Counted from the first letter of the stretch, positions 1 through 5,603 are shown. The stretch is 7,000 nucleotides of DNA from Planococcaceae bacterium UBA3370 (GCA_002360295.1 DEQI01000085.1:2967-9966); one strand, 5' to 3'. The notes: a model not told the origin generated them from the letters alone. Made by a program: numbers and translations.

Positions 1-10
1 AAAATACGTA

Positions 11-43
11 TCCCATGGGCGATAATTAACCTCCCACGGGCGA
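11..43. repeat. Imperfect 12-bp direct repeat at the 3' end of the NERD gene
   Basis: TCCCATGGGCGA (11-22) and TCCCACGGGCGA (32-43) differ at one base and are 21 bases apart, an exact multiple of three. The second copy encodes the C-terminal Ser-Pro-Val-Gly of the NERD protein. The first lies just past its stop and would read Ser-Pro-Met-Gly in the same frame. The first copy contains the palindrome CCCATGGG. This may be a small tandem duplication in which the stop codon now falls between the copies, or it may be chance. The unit may continue past the window edge. Confidence 0.4.
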
Positions 44-964
44 ATCATACCTTTTGTCAGGGTGCATAGTAAGTATTTGTGCAGGAATTTCATAATAAGT
101 GTATCGTGCCTGTTTAAAAATAGCCAATTTAGATAGTAGTCTTTTTGCTGCATCACGTGAAGACAGATTGCATAGTATGCGAAACTGTTCGTTTGAGATT
201 TTATAGTCAACTAATAAGCGATAGTCTTCTAGCGCGTAGAAGTAAGCATACTTATCTTTAACACGACAAATAGGGCAGATAAAAGTACCGGATTTAAATA
301 TCATTTCTTGATTGAAATCGCATTTTGGACAAAATACCCCAAACTTTAATTGATCTAATGTGAATTTAATATTTAAGGAATTTTCAGTATGATGTTGCAT
401 TAATGTATGGTAGATTGCATGCATATTAATGGAATTTTGTTTATACAGCTCGAGTTGATGTTCAATAAAGCTAGTTACATAGTCTGCATGGAAAATAGGG
501 ATACGGGAGCTTTTTTTATCGATAATTGCATTTCGGTTAGCGATAACGACTGCGCTTTTTATCGGAGTATTCGGAAACATAGAGGAGAGTAGGCGACCGT
601 GACGTATAATTTGTTCAATAGGGTTTTGAAAGCGATTAATCGATCCATCTGCACGTGTACGTAATAATTGTGAAGCTTCGTCGTCGAAATCTAACTTTCC
701 TGCAATATTTTTCACTTCTAAGCAAATAATAAGAGATGATAATATTAGTAGAAAATCAATTTCATGTTTGTGATTTGAGGGGTTATTTATACAAAGATTG
801 CGAATAAGTAGATGGGGGACTGTGAGTTCTTGTAAATGATAGTACACCGAATTCTCACCTGCAATACCAGCTGCTAACATTTTATATTGCTCAAACCAGT
901 ATGGATAATCAATATGTGATGTATCTAACCGTCGTATAATTGCTACAAGTTGTGCAAATTTCAC
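26..964 (-). CDS. NERD-domain (nuclease-related) protein with C-terminal zinc ribbon
   Basis: Soluble 312-residue protein with no signal peptide or membrane segment. The NERD fold is recognisable from G33-x-x-GE37, EID (69-71 region), the E83-V-K85 strand followed by G89, and an NPxEQ motif at 114-118. These are the acidic, Lys and Gln positions that make NERD resemble restriction-endonuclease-like PD-(D/E)XK nucleases. A four-Cys zinc ribbon follows (C212-x2-C215, C230-x2-C233), then a basic C-terminal segment. Standalone NERD proteins with this NERD plus Zn-ribbon layout are, as I recall, common in Bacillus relatives. Nuclease activity and cellular role are unproven, and a role in DNA processing is inference. 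The start is GTG at 962-964, chosen because a full AGGAGGTG ribosome site lies six bases upstream. The gene sits downstream of the SDR on the same strand but is separated from it by a terminator and its own candidate promoter. Its stop falls inside a short direct repeat. Confidence 0.85.
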   Translation of the reverse strand: MKFAQLVAIIRRLDTSHIDYPYWFEQYKMLAAGIAGENSVYYHLQELTVPHLLIRNLCINNPSNHKHEIDFLLILSSLIICLEVKNIAGKLDFDDEASQLLRTRADGSINRFQNPIEQIIRHGRLLSSMFPNTPIKSAVVIANRNAIIDKKSSRIPIFHADYVTSFIEHQLELYKQNSINMHAIYHTLMQHHTENSLNIKFTLDQLKFGVFCPKCDFNQEMIFKSGTFICPICRVKDKYAYFYALEDYRLLVDYKISNEQFRILCNLSSRDAAKRLLSKLAIFKQARYTYYEIPAQILTMHPDKRYDSPVGG

Positions 965-970
965 TTAAAG

Positions 971-978
971 CACCTCCT
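971..978 (-). promoter_or_regulatory. Ribosome binding site that fixes the GTG start of the NERD gene
   Basis: On the minus strand this reads AGGAGGTG, a complete match to the 16S rRNA anti-Shine-Dalgarno tail. Six bases separate it from the GTG at 962-964. It is the strongest ribosome site in the window and makes the GTG start convincing even though no ATG lies at that position. Confidence 0.85.
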
Positions 979-995
979 CTATTTATCATACAAAA

Positions 996-1025
996 AATGT
1001 ACAGATATTGGAAAGGATTTGTCTA
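996..1025 (-). promoter_or_regulatory. Candidate sigma-A promoter for the NERD gene
   Basis: Read on the minus strand: TAGACA (1025-1020), an 18-base spacer, then TACATT (1001-996). The -35 matches 5 of 6 consensus bases and the -10 matches 4 of 6. Transcription would start near 989, leaving a 5' leader of about 25 bases that still includes the ribosome site. A better -10 look-alike (TATGAT, 990-985) is too close, because its start would fall inside the ribosome site. Confidence 0.42.
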
Positions 1026-1046
1026 TTAAACTATTTATATTAGAAC

Positions 1047-1080
1047 AAAATAAAAGCCAACTATCTTTCAATAGTTAGCT
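1047..1080 (-). terminator. Rho-independent terminator after the SDR gene
   Basis: On the minus strand, AGCTAACTAT pairs with ATAGTTGGCT across a six-base loop. This gives ten continuous pairs including one G-U, followed by a TTTTATTTT tract. It begins 11 bases past the SDR stop and separates the SDR transcript from the NERD gene downstream. Confidence 0.8.
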
Positions 1081-1091
1081 CTTATGTATAA

Positions 1092-1826
1092 TTATCGTGC
1101 AGTCATACCGCCATCGATAACGAATTCAGAACCAGTTGAATAACTTGATTCATCTGAAGCTAAGAATAATACAAGGTTTGAAACTTCTTCAGATTGAGCA
1201 ATACGTTTTAATGGGATGAATTGTGAAATTTGTTTGATTTGTTCTACAGCATCGCCTTCTGTTACCATTGGAGTTTCAATAACACCTGGGTGTACAGAGT
1301 TTACGCGAATACCATAATTACCAAATTCTAATGAAGCAGCTTTAGTGATACCACGTACTGCGAATTTTGTATCTGTGTAGCCGACAGCGCCGCCTACTAA
1401 ACCGTTCATTGATGAGATATTTACAATTGAACCACCTTCTGCTTTTTGCATTGAAGGAAGAACAGCTTTCATACCTAAGAATACTGATACTTGGTTAATT
1501 TCTACGATTTTGCGGTATAAATCTAAAGTCATTTCAGAAATAGGTTTTGCAATACTGATACCAGCATTGTTTACTAAAACGTTTACAGGACCAAATGTAG
1601 CTTCTGTTTCTTCGATTACTCGAGCCCAGTCTGCTTCACTAGTAACATCTTGTTTTACGAATTTTGCATTTTCACCAAGCTCAGCAGCTAATGCTAAACC
1701 TGCTTCTTCATTTAAGTCAGTAATGACAACTTTTGCGCCTTCTGCGATAAATTTACGAGCGTGAGATTCACCCATACCTCGTGCAGCACCTGTAATAATA
1801 GCTACTTTACCTGCTAAACGTCCCAT
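1092..1826 (-). CDS. Short-chain dehydrogenase/reductase (classical SDR, probably NAD-dependent)
   Basis: Cytosolic NAD(P)(H)-dependent oxidoreductase of 244 residues, the usual length for classical SDRs. Visible motifs are the cofactor-binding TGAARGMG (12-19), D37 at the end of the second strand (an Asp there usually favours NAD over NADP), D60-V61, NNAG (86-89), catalytic N111, S139 in NISS, Y150 and K154 in YTDTK, the PG loop (180-181), and the C-terminal IDGG. The wording resembles the 3-alpha/20-beta-hydroxysteroid dehydrogenase, cyclopentanol dehydrogenase and 'glucose 1-dehydrogenase' group, but the substrate cannot be read from sequence. The frame opens further upstream (to 1865). 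I place the start at the ATG 1824-1826 because TAAGGAGAG lies seven bases before it, protein similarity begins at MGRLAGK, and the upstream ATG would overlap the promoter. It is a single-gene unit with a strong promoter, a candidate operator and its own terminator. Confidence 0.93.
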   Translation of the reverse strand: MGRLAGKVAIITGAARGMGESHARKFIAEGAKVVITDLNEEAGLALAAELGENAKFVKQDVTSEADWARVIEETEATFGPVNVLVNNAGISIAKPISEMTLDLYRKIVEINQVSVFLGMKAVLPSMQKAEGGSIVNISSMNGLVGGAVGYTDTKFAVRGITKAASLEFGNYGIRVNSVHPGVIETPMVTEGDAVEQIKQISQFIPLKRIAQSEEVSNLVLFLASDESSYSTGSEFVIDGGMTAR

Positions 1827-1863
1827 AAAAAATCTCTCCTTAATAAATAAATGATGTGAACAC

Positions 1864-1880
1864 ATTTCTATTATAGAAAT
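1864..1880. promoter_or_regulatory. Candidate operator: palindrome over the SDR -10 box
   Basis: ATTTCTA (1864-1870) and TAGAAAT (1874-1880) are perfect inverted arms around a three-base centre. The site overlaps the -10 hexamer and reaches the likely transcription start. A 17-bp palindrome here is the geometry expected for a dimeric repressor (TetR, MarR or similar), which suggests the SDR is inducible. The arms are AT-rich, so a chance palindrome cannot be excluded. No regulator gene lies next to it in the window. Confidence 0.45.
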
Positions 1881-1899
1881 ATCTGTATCTATTTGTCAA
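1870..1899 (-). promoter_or_regulatory. Strong sigma-A promoter for the SDR gene
   Basis: On the minus strand this reads TTGACA (1899-1894), an 18-base spacer, then TATAAT (1875-1870). Both hexamers match the consensus exactly. The expected start is near 1863, giving a leader of roughly 37 bases with the TAAGGAGAG ribosome site (1842-1834). It is the best promoter in the window. Confidence 0.82.
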
Positions 1900-2276
1900 T
1901 CAATTTACTTCACAAAATTGTAATATTTTTATCTTGATAGAGTATTGAAATATGTACTTTTATGTTAATGTGGAGATTATTTAATTATGCACCATTTTTT
2001 AGTTTGTAATCTTTTGGGTATAAACTTTACCAGTAAATGTATATCAAATAAATATTATGATATTCAGATGAAATATATTTATTACATATTTCTAATTATG
2101 ACTAATATTGTAATTTAGGTGGATGTAATATACTATTAAATTATTATTAATCGAGTATTAGTATTTGCGTTTTTTTATAAAGGGAAGAGAGGCTAAAAGA
2201 GATAATAGTTTGTACATAATTTTGAATCAATTGTAGCGATTGGGTTTATCGAGGAAGAAGGTTCGGGGTGTAAAAT
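1900..2276. other. AT-rich intergenic region before the aminoglycoside resistance gene
   Basis: About 380 bases with no convincing gene, clearly richer in A and T than the flanking coding DNA. It holds a 43-codon frame at 1987-2118 (plus strand, a GGAG 11 bases upstream), but its content is mostly Ile, Tyr, Asn and Lys codons, as expected by chance from AT-rich DNA. A weak promoter candidate, TTGTAA (2108-2113), 17 bases, TACTAT (2131-2136), could drive the resistance gene with a leader of about 130 bases. Arms AATAAATAT (2047-2055) and ATATTTATT (2075-2083) form an A/T-only inverted repeat of doubtful meaning. No riboswitch or terminator was recognised. Confidence 0.6.
2265..2270 (+). promoter_or_regulatory. 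Ribosome binding site of the nucleotidyltransferase gene
   Basis: GGGGTG lies six bases before the ATG at 2277 and pairs with the anti-Shine-Dalgarno as GAGGTG would, with one G-U wobble. It supports the ATG at 2277, after which the family-like N-terminus with Trp, Thr, Cys-Pro and Val-Lys-Glu-Phe follows at once. Confidence 0.55.
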
Positions 2277-3071
2277 ATGGGGTATTGTTGGACAACGTGT
2301 CCATCTGTTGTAAAAGAGTTTGTATTTGTTTTGCAAAATGAAATAATGAACATTCTTCAGGATGATTTTATTGGATTTTATTTACACGGTTCTTTAGCAA
2401 TGGGAGGATTTAATCCAAATAGTAGTGATATTGATATTTTGGTTATTACGAAAGAATCAATGAAAATGGAAGATAAAAGGAATTTAGCGCAGTTCTTTTT
2501 AAATTATTCCAATTCTCCTTATCCCATTGAAATTAGTTTTCTAAATAATGAACAATTAAAACATTCGCAACATCCTTTTCCGTTTGATTTTCATTATAGT
2601 GAATTTTGGAGAGATTGTTATGAAAAAAATTTATTAACGGATACATATCATTTTTTATATGAGGCTATTAAAACAGATGCAGATTTAGCTGCCCATATTA
2701 CTATCACTAAACATAAAGGGATTTGTATGAAAGGGAAGCCTATTGATGACGTTTTTCCTAATGTTCCGAAATCAGATTATATTAAGTCAATAATGAGTGA
2801 TTACCAGTATTGCATAGAAAATATTGTAGAAGACCCAATTTATTGTTCTTTGAATTTAATTAGGGTGTTTTGGTATTTAAAAGAAGGGGTTATTTCATCA
2901 AAGCAGGAAGCGGGGATTTGGGGACTAAAGACGTTTCCACAAGAATTAATAATAACGATTAGAAAAGTGCTTGATAGTTATGGAAATCGGAAAGATTGTT
3001 CTTTTGATACCAATGAACTAGAAGTGCTAAAAGACTATATTTCTATAAAGGTACAAGCTTTAATAAAGTAA
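2277..3071 (+). CDS. Aminoglycoside nucleotidyltransferase, AadA/ANT(9)-like
   Basis: Cytosolic 264-residue enzyme predicted to transfer AMP from ATP onto a hydroxyl of spectinomycin or streptomycin. The N-terminal nucleotidyltransferase (polymerase-beta-like) domain shows HGSLAMGG (37-44), metal-binding D51 and D53 in SSDIDIL, and a third carboxylate, E85 in IEIS, at the position of the AadA catalytic base. The helical C-terminal domain (DUF4111 type) matches AadA in order: DADLAAH (134-140), HKGI..KGKPID (146-157), FPNVP (160-164), LNLIRVFWY (192-200), and KQEAGIWGLKTFP (209-221). The region before LNLIR lacks the Trp that AadA uses to stack on streptomycin, so a spectinomycin-type activity like ANT(9) is my guess, not shown. 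It is a monocistronic unit and looks more AT-rich than neighbouring genes, which could reflect horizontal acquisition. No transposase or recombination site flanks it. It may equally be a long-resident intrinsic resistance gene, and activity could be weak or against other nucleoside-like substrates. Confidence 0.87.
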   Translation: MGYCWTTCPSVVKEFVFVLQNEIMNILQDDFIGFYLHGSLAMGGFNPNSSDIDILVITKESMKMEDKRNLAQFFLNYSNSPYPIEISFLNNEQLKHSQHPFPFDFHYSEFWRDCYEKNLLTDTYHFLYEAIKTDADLAAHITITKHKGICMKGKPIDDVFPNVPKSDYIKSIMSDYQYCIENIVEDPIYCSLNLIRVFWYLKEGVISSKQEAGIWGLKTFPQELIITIRKVLDSYGNRKDCSFDTNELEVLKDYISIKVQALIK

Positions 3072-3077
3072 CCTATG

Positions 3078-3086
3078 TGCTATAAT
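3078..3086 (+). promoter_or_regulatory. Candidate extended -10 promoter just after the resistance gene
   Basis: TGCTATAAT is an exact extended -10 element (TGnTATAAT) starting seven bases past the stop at 3069-3071. The -35 position (CTTTAA) is poor, which extended -10 promoters tolerate. It would start RNA near 3093, giving telA a leader of about 240 bases that includes the hairpins at 3135-3224, or a short separate RNA ending near 3224. Confidence 0.42.
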
Positions 3087-3134
3087 GAAAAGTTTACAAT
3101 GTATACAACTAAAAATAATCACATTCCATTTGTA

Positions 3135-3224
3135 AAGACCAAGCATGAAAAGTCATAGGCAATAGCAAACTATAAAGGTCTTATTTTATCTCTAAAAATA
3201 CCTTCTTTGACCTTTCATTTTTTT
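3135..3224 (+). terminator. Competing hairpins ending in a T-tract (possible terminator or attenuator)
   Basis: AAAGGTC (3174-3180) pairs with GACCTTT (3209-3215), and seven T residues follow (3218-3224). This resembles a weak intrinsic terminator with a long 28-base loop that is itself partly paired. The same GGTC can instead pair upstream, AAGACC (3135-3140) with GGTCTT (3177-3182). That would enclose two small hairpins, ATGA/TCAT (3145-3156) and ATAG/CTAT (3162-3173). The pairings exclude each other, as terminator and antiterminator do. The simplest reading is a leaky terminator for the resistance gene. A regulated leader for telA is possible but unproven. Confidence 0.35.
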
Positions 3225-3254
3225 AGATGACAAATATGTAATTAATGAAACCTT

Positions 3255-3282
3255 TTGCGCCTTATTTTCGTATGTGTACTAT
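3255..3282 (+). promoter_or_regulatory. Candidate sigma-A promoter for telA
   Basis: TTGCGC (3255-3260), a 16-base spacer, then TACTAT (3277-3282). The expected start near 3289 leaves a leader of about 40 bases with a G-rich ribosome site (GGGGGA, 3320-3325) five bases before the ATG at 3331. It lies beyond the T-tract at 3224, so it would free telA from any termination there. Confidence 0.42.
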
Positions 3283-3330
3283 GGAAGAATAGGGTAAACT
3301 AGAGATAAGAACAATGAACGGGGGATAACC

Positions 3331-4491
3331 ATGTCAGAATTCAAAAACCCATTATTTGAAGATTTAGATGCGCGTGCTGAGCAACAATCACAGCCTGCAA
3401 ATGAAATAAAGGCAGCAGAGCCGAAACAACTGGTATCGACTGAAGAGCTATCGCAAATTCGTAAACGTCAGATTGCGTTAAAGGAAGAGCCACAAGTGCA
3501 TGCACTTGCTGACAAAATTGATGTGAAGAACCAAATTGCTGTTTTAGAATTTGGTAAAGAGACTGCAAAAGGTATTTCTACTTTTTCAGACCGTATGTTA
3601 GCGACTATTAAAACGAGCAAGCTTGAAAAATCAAGTGAGCTTTTAAATAATTTAAATAGAATTATGGACCGTTTTGATCCGAAAGATTTTCATGAAGAAG
3701 AGAAAAAAGGCGGCATCCTTAAAAGATTATTTACGAAAAGTAAAGAGCAGCTAGAACGCTTACTTTCTAAATACGATACGATGAATAAAGAGGTTGACGC
3801 AGTTTACAATGAAATTCAAAAATATGAAGTTGAAATGAAGCGAAACACGGTGGAGCTCGAGCAAATGTATGATGAAAACTTGAATTACTTCCATAGTTTA
3901 AGCGAACATATTGCAGCAATTGAGGTAAAGGTGGAGCAACTTCAAGAACAGCTACCTGCAATGGAGGCACAAGCCAATACAGGTGATCAAGTAGCTATTT
4001 TAGAATTAGAAACTGTGCAGCGTGCAATCGAATTGTTAGAACAACGCCGCTATGATTTAGAGATGGCTCAGCAAGTATCATTCCAATCTGCACCACAAAT
4101 ACGTTTAATGCAGCAAGGTAATAACCACTTAATCGGAAAAATTAATTCTGCCTTTGTGACGACAATTCCAATCTTTAAGCAAGGGCTTTTACATGCAGTA
4201 ACAATGCAACGTCAAAAGCTTGTGGCAGATTCAATGGTGGAGTTGGATAAACGCACGAATGAAATGCTCGTGCGTAATGCACAAAACGTGCGTCAAAACT
4301 CAGTCAATATTGCCCGAGCTGCTGGTAGTCCAAGTATTACAATTGACACGATTGAAACAACTTGGCAAACGATTATGGCTGGAATTGAAGAAACAAAGCA
4401 AATTCAGGCTGAAACAATTCGTAACCGGGAAGAGGGACGCAAGCGGATTGAGCAATTGCAATTAGAATATGAGAAATTAAAGAAAATGTAA
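3331..4491 (+). CDS. TelA/YaaN-family toxic anion resistance protein
   Basis: Soluble, mostly alpha-helical 386-residue protein of the TelA family (PF05816), the same length I recall for Bacillus subtilis YaaN. Family hallmarks are visible: FGKETAKGISTFSDRML (74-90), the basic hinge GGILKRLFTKSKEQL (127-141), a long heptad-rich coiled coil (about 142-212), YDLEMAQQVSFQSAPQIRLMQQGN (241-264), KINSAFVTTIPIFKQ (270-284), NEMLVRNAQ (310-318), and a C-terminal helix with TIETTWQTIMAGIEET (340-355) ending in another coil. The first 50 residues are charged and poorly conserved in appearance. Relatives are linked to resistance to tellurite, bacteriocins or other envelope stress, but the mechanism is not settled. 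In B. subtilis yaaN follows xpaC. Here the upstream neighbour is the nucleotidyltransferase and no xpaC is in the window. The gene has its own promoter and strong terminator, so it appears monocistronic. Confidence 0.9.
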   Translation: MSEFKNPLFEDLDARAEQQSQPANEIKAAEPKQLVSTEELSQIRKRQIALKEEPQVHALADKIDVKNQIAVLEFGKETAKGISTFSDRMLATIKTSKLEKSSELLNNLNRIMDRFDPKDFHEEEKKGGILKRLFTKSKEQLERLLSKYDTMNKEVDAVYNEIQKYEVEMKRNTVELEQMYDENLNYFHSLSEHIAAIEVKVEQLQEQLPAMEAQANTGDQVAILELETVQRAIELLEQRRYDLEMAQQVSFQSAPQIRLMQQGNNHLIGKINSAFVTTIPIFKQGLLHAVTMQRQKLVADSMVELDKRTNEMLVRNAQNVRQNSVNIARAAGSPSITIDTIETTWQTIMAGIEETKQIQAETIRNREEGRKRIEQLQLEYEKLKKM

Positions 4492-4501
4492 TCCAATAAA
4501 T

Positions 4502-4556
4502 GAAAACAAAGCTATTTGATAAGAAACCAAACTTATCGAATAGCTTTTTTGTTTTC
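4502..4556 (+). terminator. Strong Rho-independent terminator after telA, probably bidirectional
   Basis: GCTATTTGATAAG (4511-4523) pairs with CTTATCGAATAGC (4532-4544) over an eight-base loop: 13 pairs with one G-U, then six T residues (4545-4550). Flanking GAAAACAAA and TTTGTTTTC can extend the stem, so it should also work on the other strand. It begins 10 bases after the telA stop and isolates telA from the membrane protein gene. Confidence 0.92.
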
Positions 4557-4608
4557 ATAATCATTTTCTTGACAATCAAAATGCTTACCGCACGGGGGTA
4601 TTCCGATA

Positions 4609-4638
4609 TTGTGTATAGGTGTATAAAGATGGTAAAAT
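4609..4638 (+). promoter_or_regulatory. Weak candidate promoter for the small membrane protein
   Basis: TTGTGT (4609-4614), an 18-base spacer, then TAAAAT (4633-4638), giving a start near 4645 and a leader of about 24 bases. A perfect TTGACA at 4569-4574 lies close by, but no -10 sits at an acceptable distance from it. The TGAGG ribosome site (4656-4660) lies eight bases before the ATG at 4669. Confidence 0.33.
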
Positions 4639-4668
4639 GAATAAAATGCAAAAAATGAGGATGTATAC

Positions 4669-5064
4669 ATGCTGAAGATGATTCTACGAAAATTATTAAT
4701 TGCGGTTTTAGCATCGGTACTGTTTAGCGCAGTTTTTAGTTATGTGAGTGTATCACCTGGGTCAGAACAGTTTATAACCTTTAATGGGCTGTTTAACTTG
4801 TTTCTCATGCTTAGTGTCCCAATTTATATTTTAGGTGGTATTCCAGTGTCGATATTACTTGACCATTATTGGAAATGGCCATCATTTGAAATCTTAATGT
4901 ATGCATTATGTGGTGCATTACTTATTTTACCTTATGGTTTTTTGCTATTTGGTGCATCAGGCAATCAGTATTTTGTTTTTATGATGTTCGGTGCCAGTGC
5001 GGCCATTGTATTTTATTTCACTAAACTTTTTGTGCATAAGCTATTTAAAAAATACGGCTTTTAA
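4669..5064 (+). CDS. Small membrane protein of unknown function, four predicted helices
   Basis: Integral membrane protein of 131 residues. Four hydrophobic stretches are seen at about 7-27, 40-60, 75-95 and 100-119, with basic residues at both ends (K3, R7, K8 and K124, K127, K128), suggesting both termini face the cytoplasm. The loop after the second helix contains GGIPVSILLDHYWKWP (56-71). GxPVS followed by an Asp recurs in small uncharacterised Bacillus membrane proteins, possibly the UPF0715 group, but I cannot assign the family with confidence. The start at ATG 4669 has a TGAGG ribosome site. It is a single gene between the telA terminator and a hairpin overlapping its own stop codon. 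Neighbours give no clue to function. Confidence 0.78.
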   Translation: MLKMILRKLLIAVLASVLFSAVFSYVSVSPGSEQFITFNGLFNLFLMLSVPIYILGGIPVSILLDHYWKWPSFEILMYALCGALLILPYGFLLFGASGNQYFVFMMFGASAAIVFYFTKLFVHKLFKKYGF

Positions 5065-5110
5065 TAAAAGGGAGCATCTAAAAGTTATGTTCAGACGTCC
5101 CCTTTATTTT
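5063..5110. terminator. Hairpin terminator shared by convergent genes
   Basis: AATAAAAGGGA (5063-5073), which overlaps the stop codon of the membrane protein, pairs with TCCCCTTTATT (5098-5108) with one mismatch. A TTTATTTT tail follows on the plus strand. The left arm gives a T-rich tail for the minus strand, so it could also stop transcripts of the DUF1878-like gene. The loop is long at 24 bases, hence moderate confidence. Confidence 0.5.
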
Positions 5111-5181
5111 GATTATACTAAGTATTTTGGTGAGGTCACTATATTATCTATGGTAGGTCTTGATTTTCTAAATACCTCAAA

Positions 5182-5556
5182 TTAATAATAAAAAAGCTCA
5201 TGTAAAGGTTTCGAAAAGCCTGGACAATCGCTGCTCCCGCCTAACCAAATAGGCACTAGTGATGCAAGATCTGCTTTCGTATGCGTTGAGCCATTTTTGT
5301 GTAAAATCATTTCGAATTCGCGTAAAAAGTCCCCAAAAGAAACTGGTTGCATCTGCTTTAATCGCAGCTCATAATCCTTCGTTAAATGACGTAATTGATG
5401 AAAAGCGGACTCGTCCAAATCAGCATTAATCAGGGCATTATTAAGTTTTAATTTCACAGGATCAATTAAAATTTGTTGTAATAGCTTTATATGAAATGCT
5501 TGTTTTTCTATCACCCATTCTAGTTTACTTATTCGTTGTTCTGCTGTTTTATACAT
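5182..5556 (-). CDS. Probable YhaI/DUF1878-family protein, function unknown
   Basis: Small soluble protein of 124 residues. It begins with an amphipathic coiled-coil-like helix (about 5-30, with RISKLEWVIEKQ), followed by further helices including DESAFHQLRHLTKDYELRLK (48-67) and SFGDFLREFEMIL (73-85). The C-terminus is unusual, with IWLGGSSDCPGF and an aromatic end (FYY). The pattern of a short RIxKLE helix, a DLxE...L..L....E segment and an F..F...FE..L block resembles DUF1878 proteins such as B. subtilis YhaI, which have no known function. I make this link from memory of the pattern and with reserve. The ATG at 5554-5556 is preceded by GGAGGGG five bases upstream. The gene is convergent with the membrane protein and divergent from the EamA transporter. 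Confidence 0.7.
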   Translation of the reverse strand: MYKTAEQRISKLEWVIEKQAFHIKLLQQILIDPVKLKLNNALINADLDESAFHQLRHLTKDYELRLKQMQPVSFGDFLREFEMILHKNGSTHTKADLASLVPIWLGGSSDCPGFSKPLHELFYY

Positions 5557-5573
5557 AATAACCCCTCCATTTC

Positions 5574-5596
5574 TATTAATAGCATATGCTGTAATA
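5574..5596. promoter_or_regulatory. Palindrome between the divergent DUF1878-like and EamA genes
   Basis: AGCATATGCT (5581-5590) is a perfect 10-bp palindrome. It is flanked by TATTA (5574-5578) and TAATA (5592-5596), which are also mutually inverted but unequally spaced from the core. It lies 18 bases upstream of the DUF1878-like start and downstream of the candidate promoter for that gene, so a bound protein would most directly block the minus-strand gene. It could also serve both divergent genes. AT-rich DNA makes chance possible. Confidence 0.35.
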
Positions 5597-5603
5597 GACT
5601 AAA

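Noticed and set aside
407..592. Plus-strand 61-codon frame inside the NERD gene
   Set aside because: Antisense to the NERD gene, with no ribosome site and no recognisable domain.
985..990. TATGAT as the -10 box of the NERD gene (minus strand)
   Set aside because: Transcription would begin inside the AGGAGGTG ribosome site, removing part of it from the mRNA.
1510..1764. Plus-strand 84-codon frame inside the SDR gene
   Set aside because: Antisense shadow of a well-supported SDR, with no initiation signals.
2047..2083. Inverted repeat AATAAATAT/ATATTTATT
   Set aside because: The arms are A and T only, in an extremely AT-rich region, so chance is sufficient explanation.
1987..2118. 43-codon plus-strand frame in the AT-rich spacer
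   Set aside because: Its composition is what 80 percent AT DNA gives by chance, the GGAG is 11 bases away, and no promoter is clear.
3135..3186. A known riboswitch class in the three-stem structure before telA
   Set aside because: The small stems are four pairs each and none of the conserved purine, SAM, TPP or preQ1 core sequences is present. Only the pairing alternatives are worth noting.
4220..4465. Plus-strand 81-codon frame within telA in another phase
   Set aside because: It lies wholly inside telA, and its Trp- and Lys-rich composition is typical of a frame-shifted reading.
4569..4574. Perfect TTGACA upstream of the small membrane protein
   Set aside because: No -10 hexamer lies 15-19 bases downstream. 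The sequence there is G/C-rich.
4373..4714. Minus-strand open frame of 113 codons across the telA 3' end, its terminator and the next promoter
   Set aside because: It runs straight through a strong bidirectional terminator hairpin and overlaps two real genes. Its composition looks like an antisense artefact.
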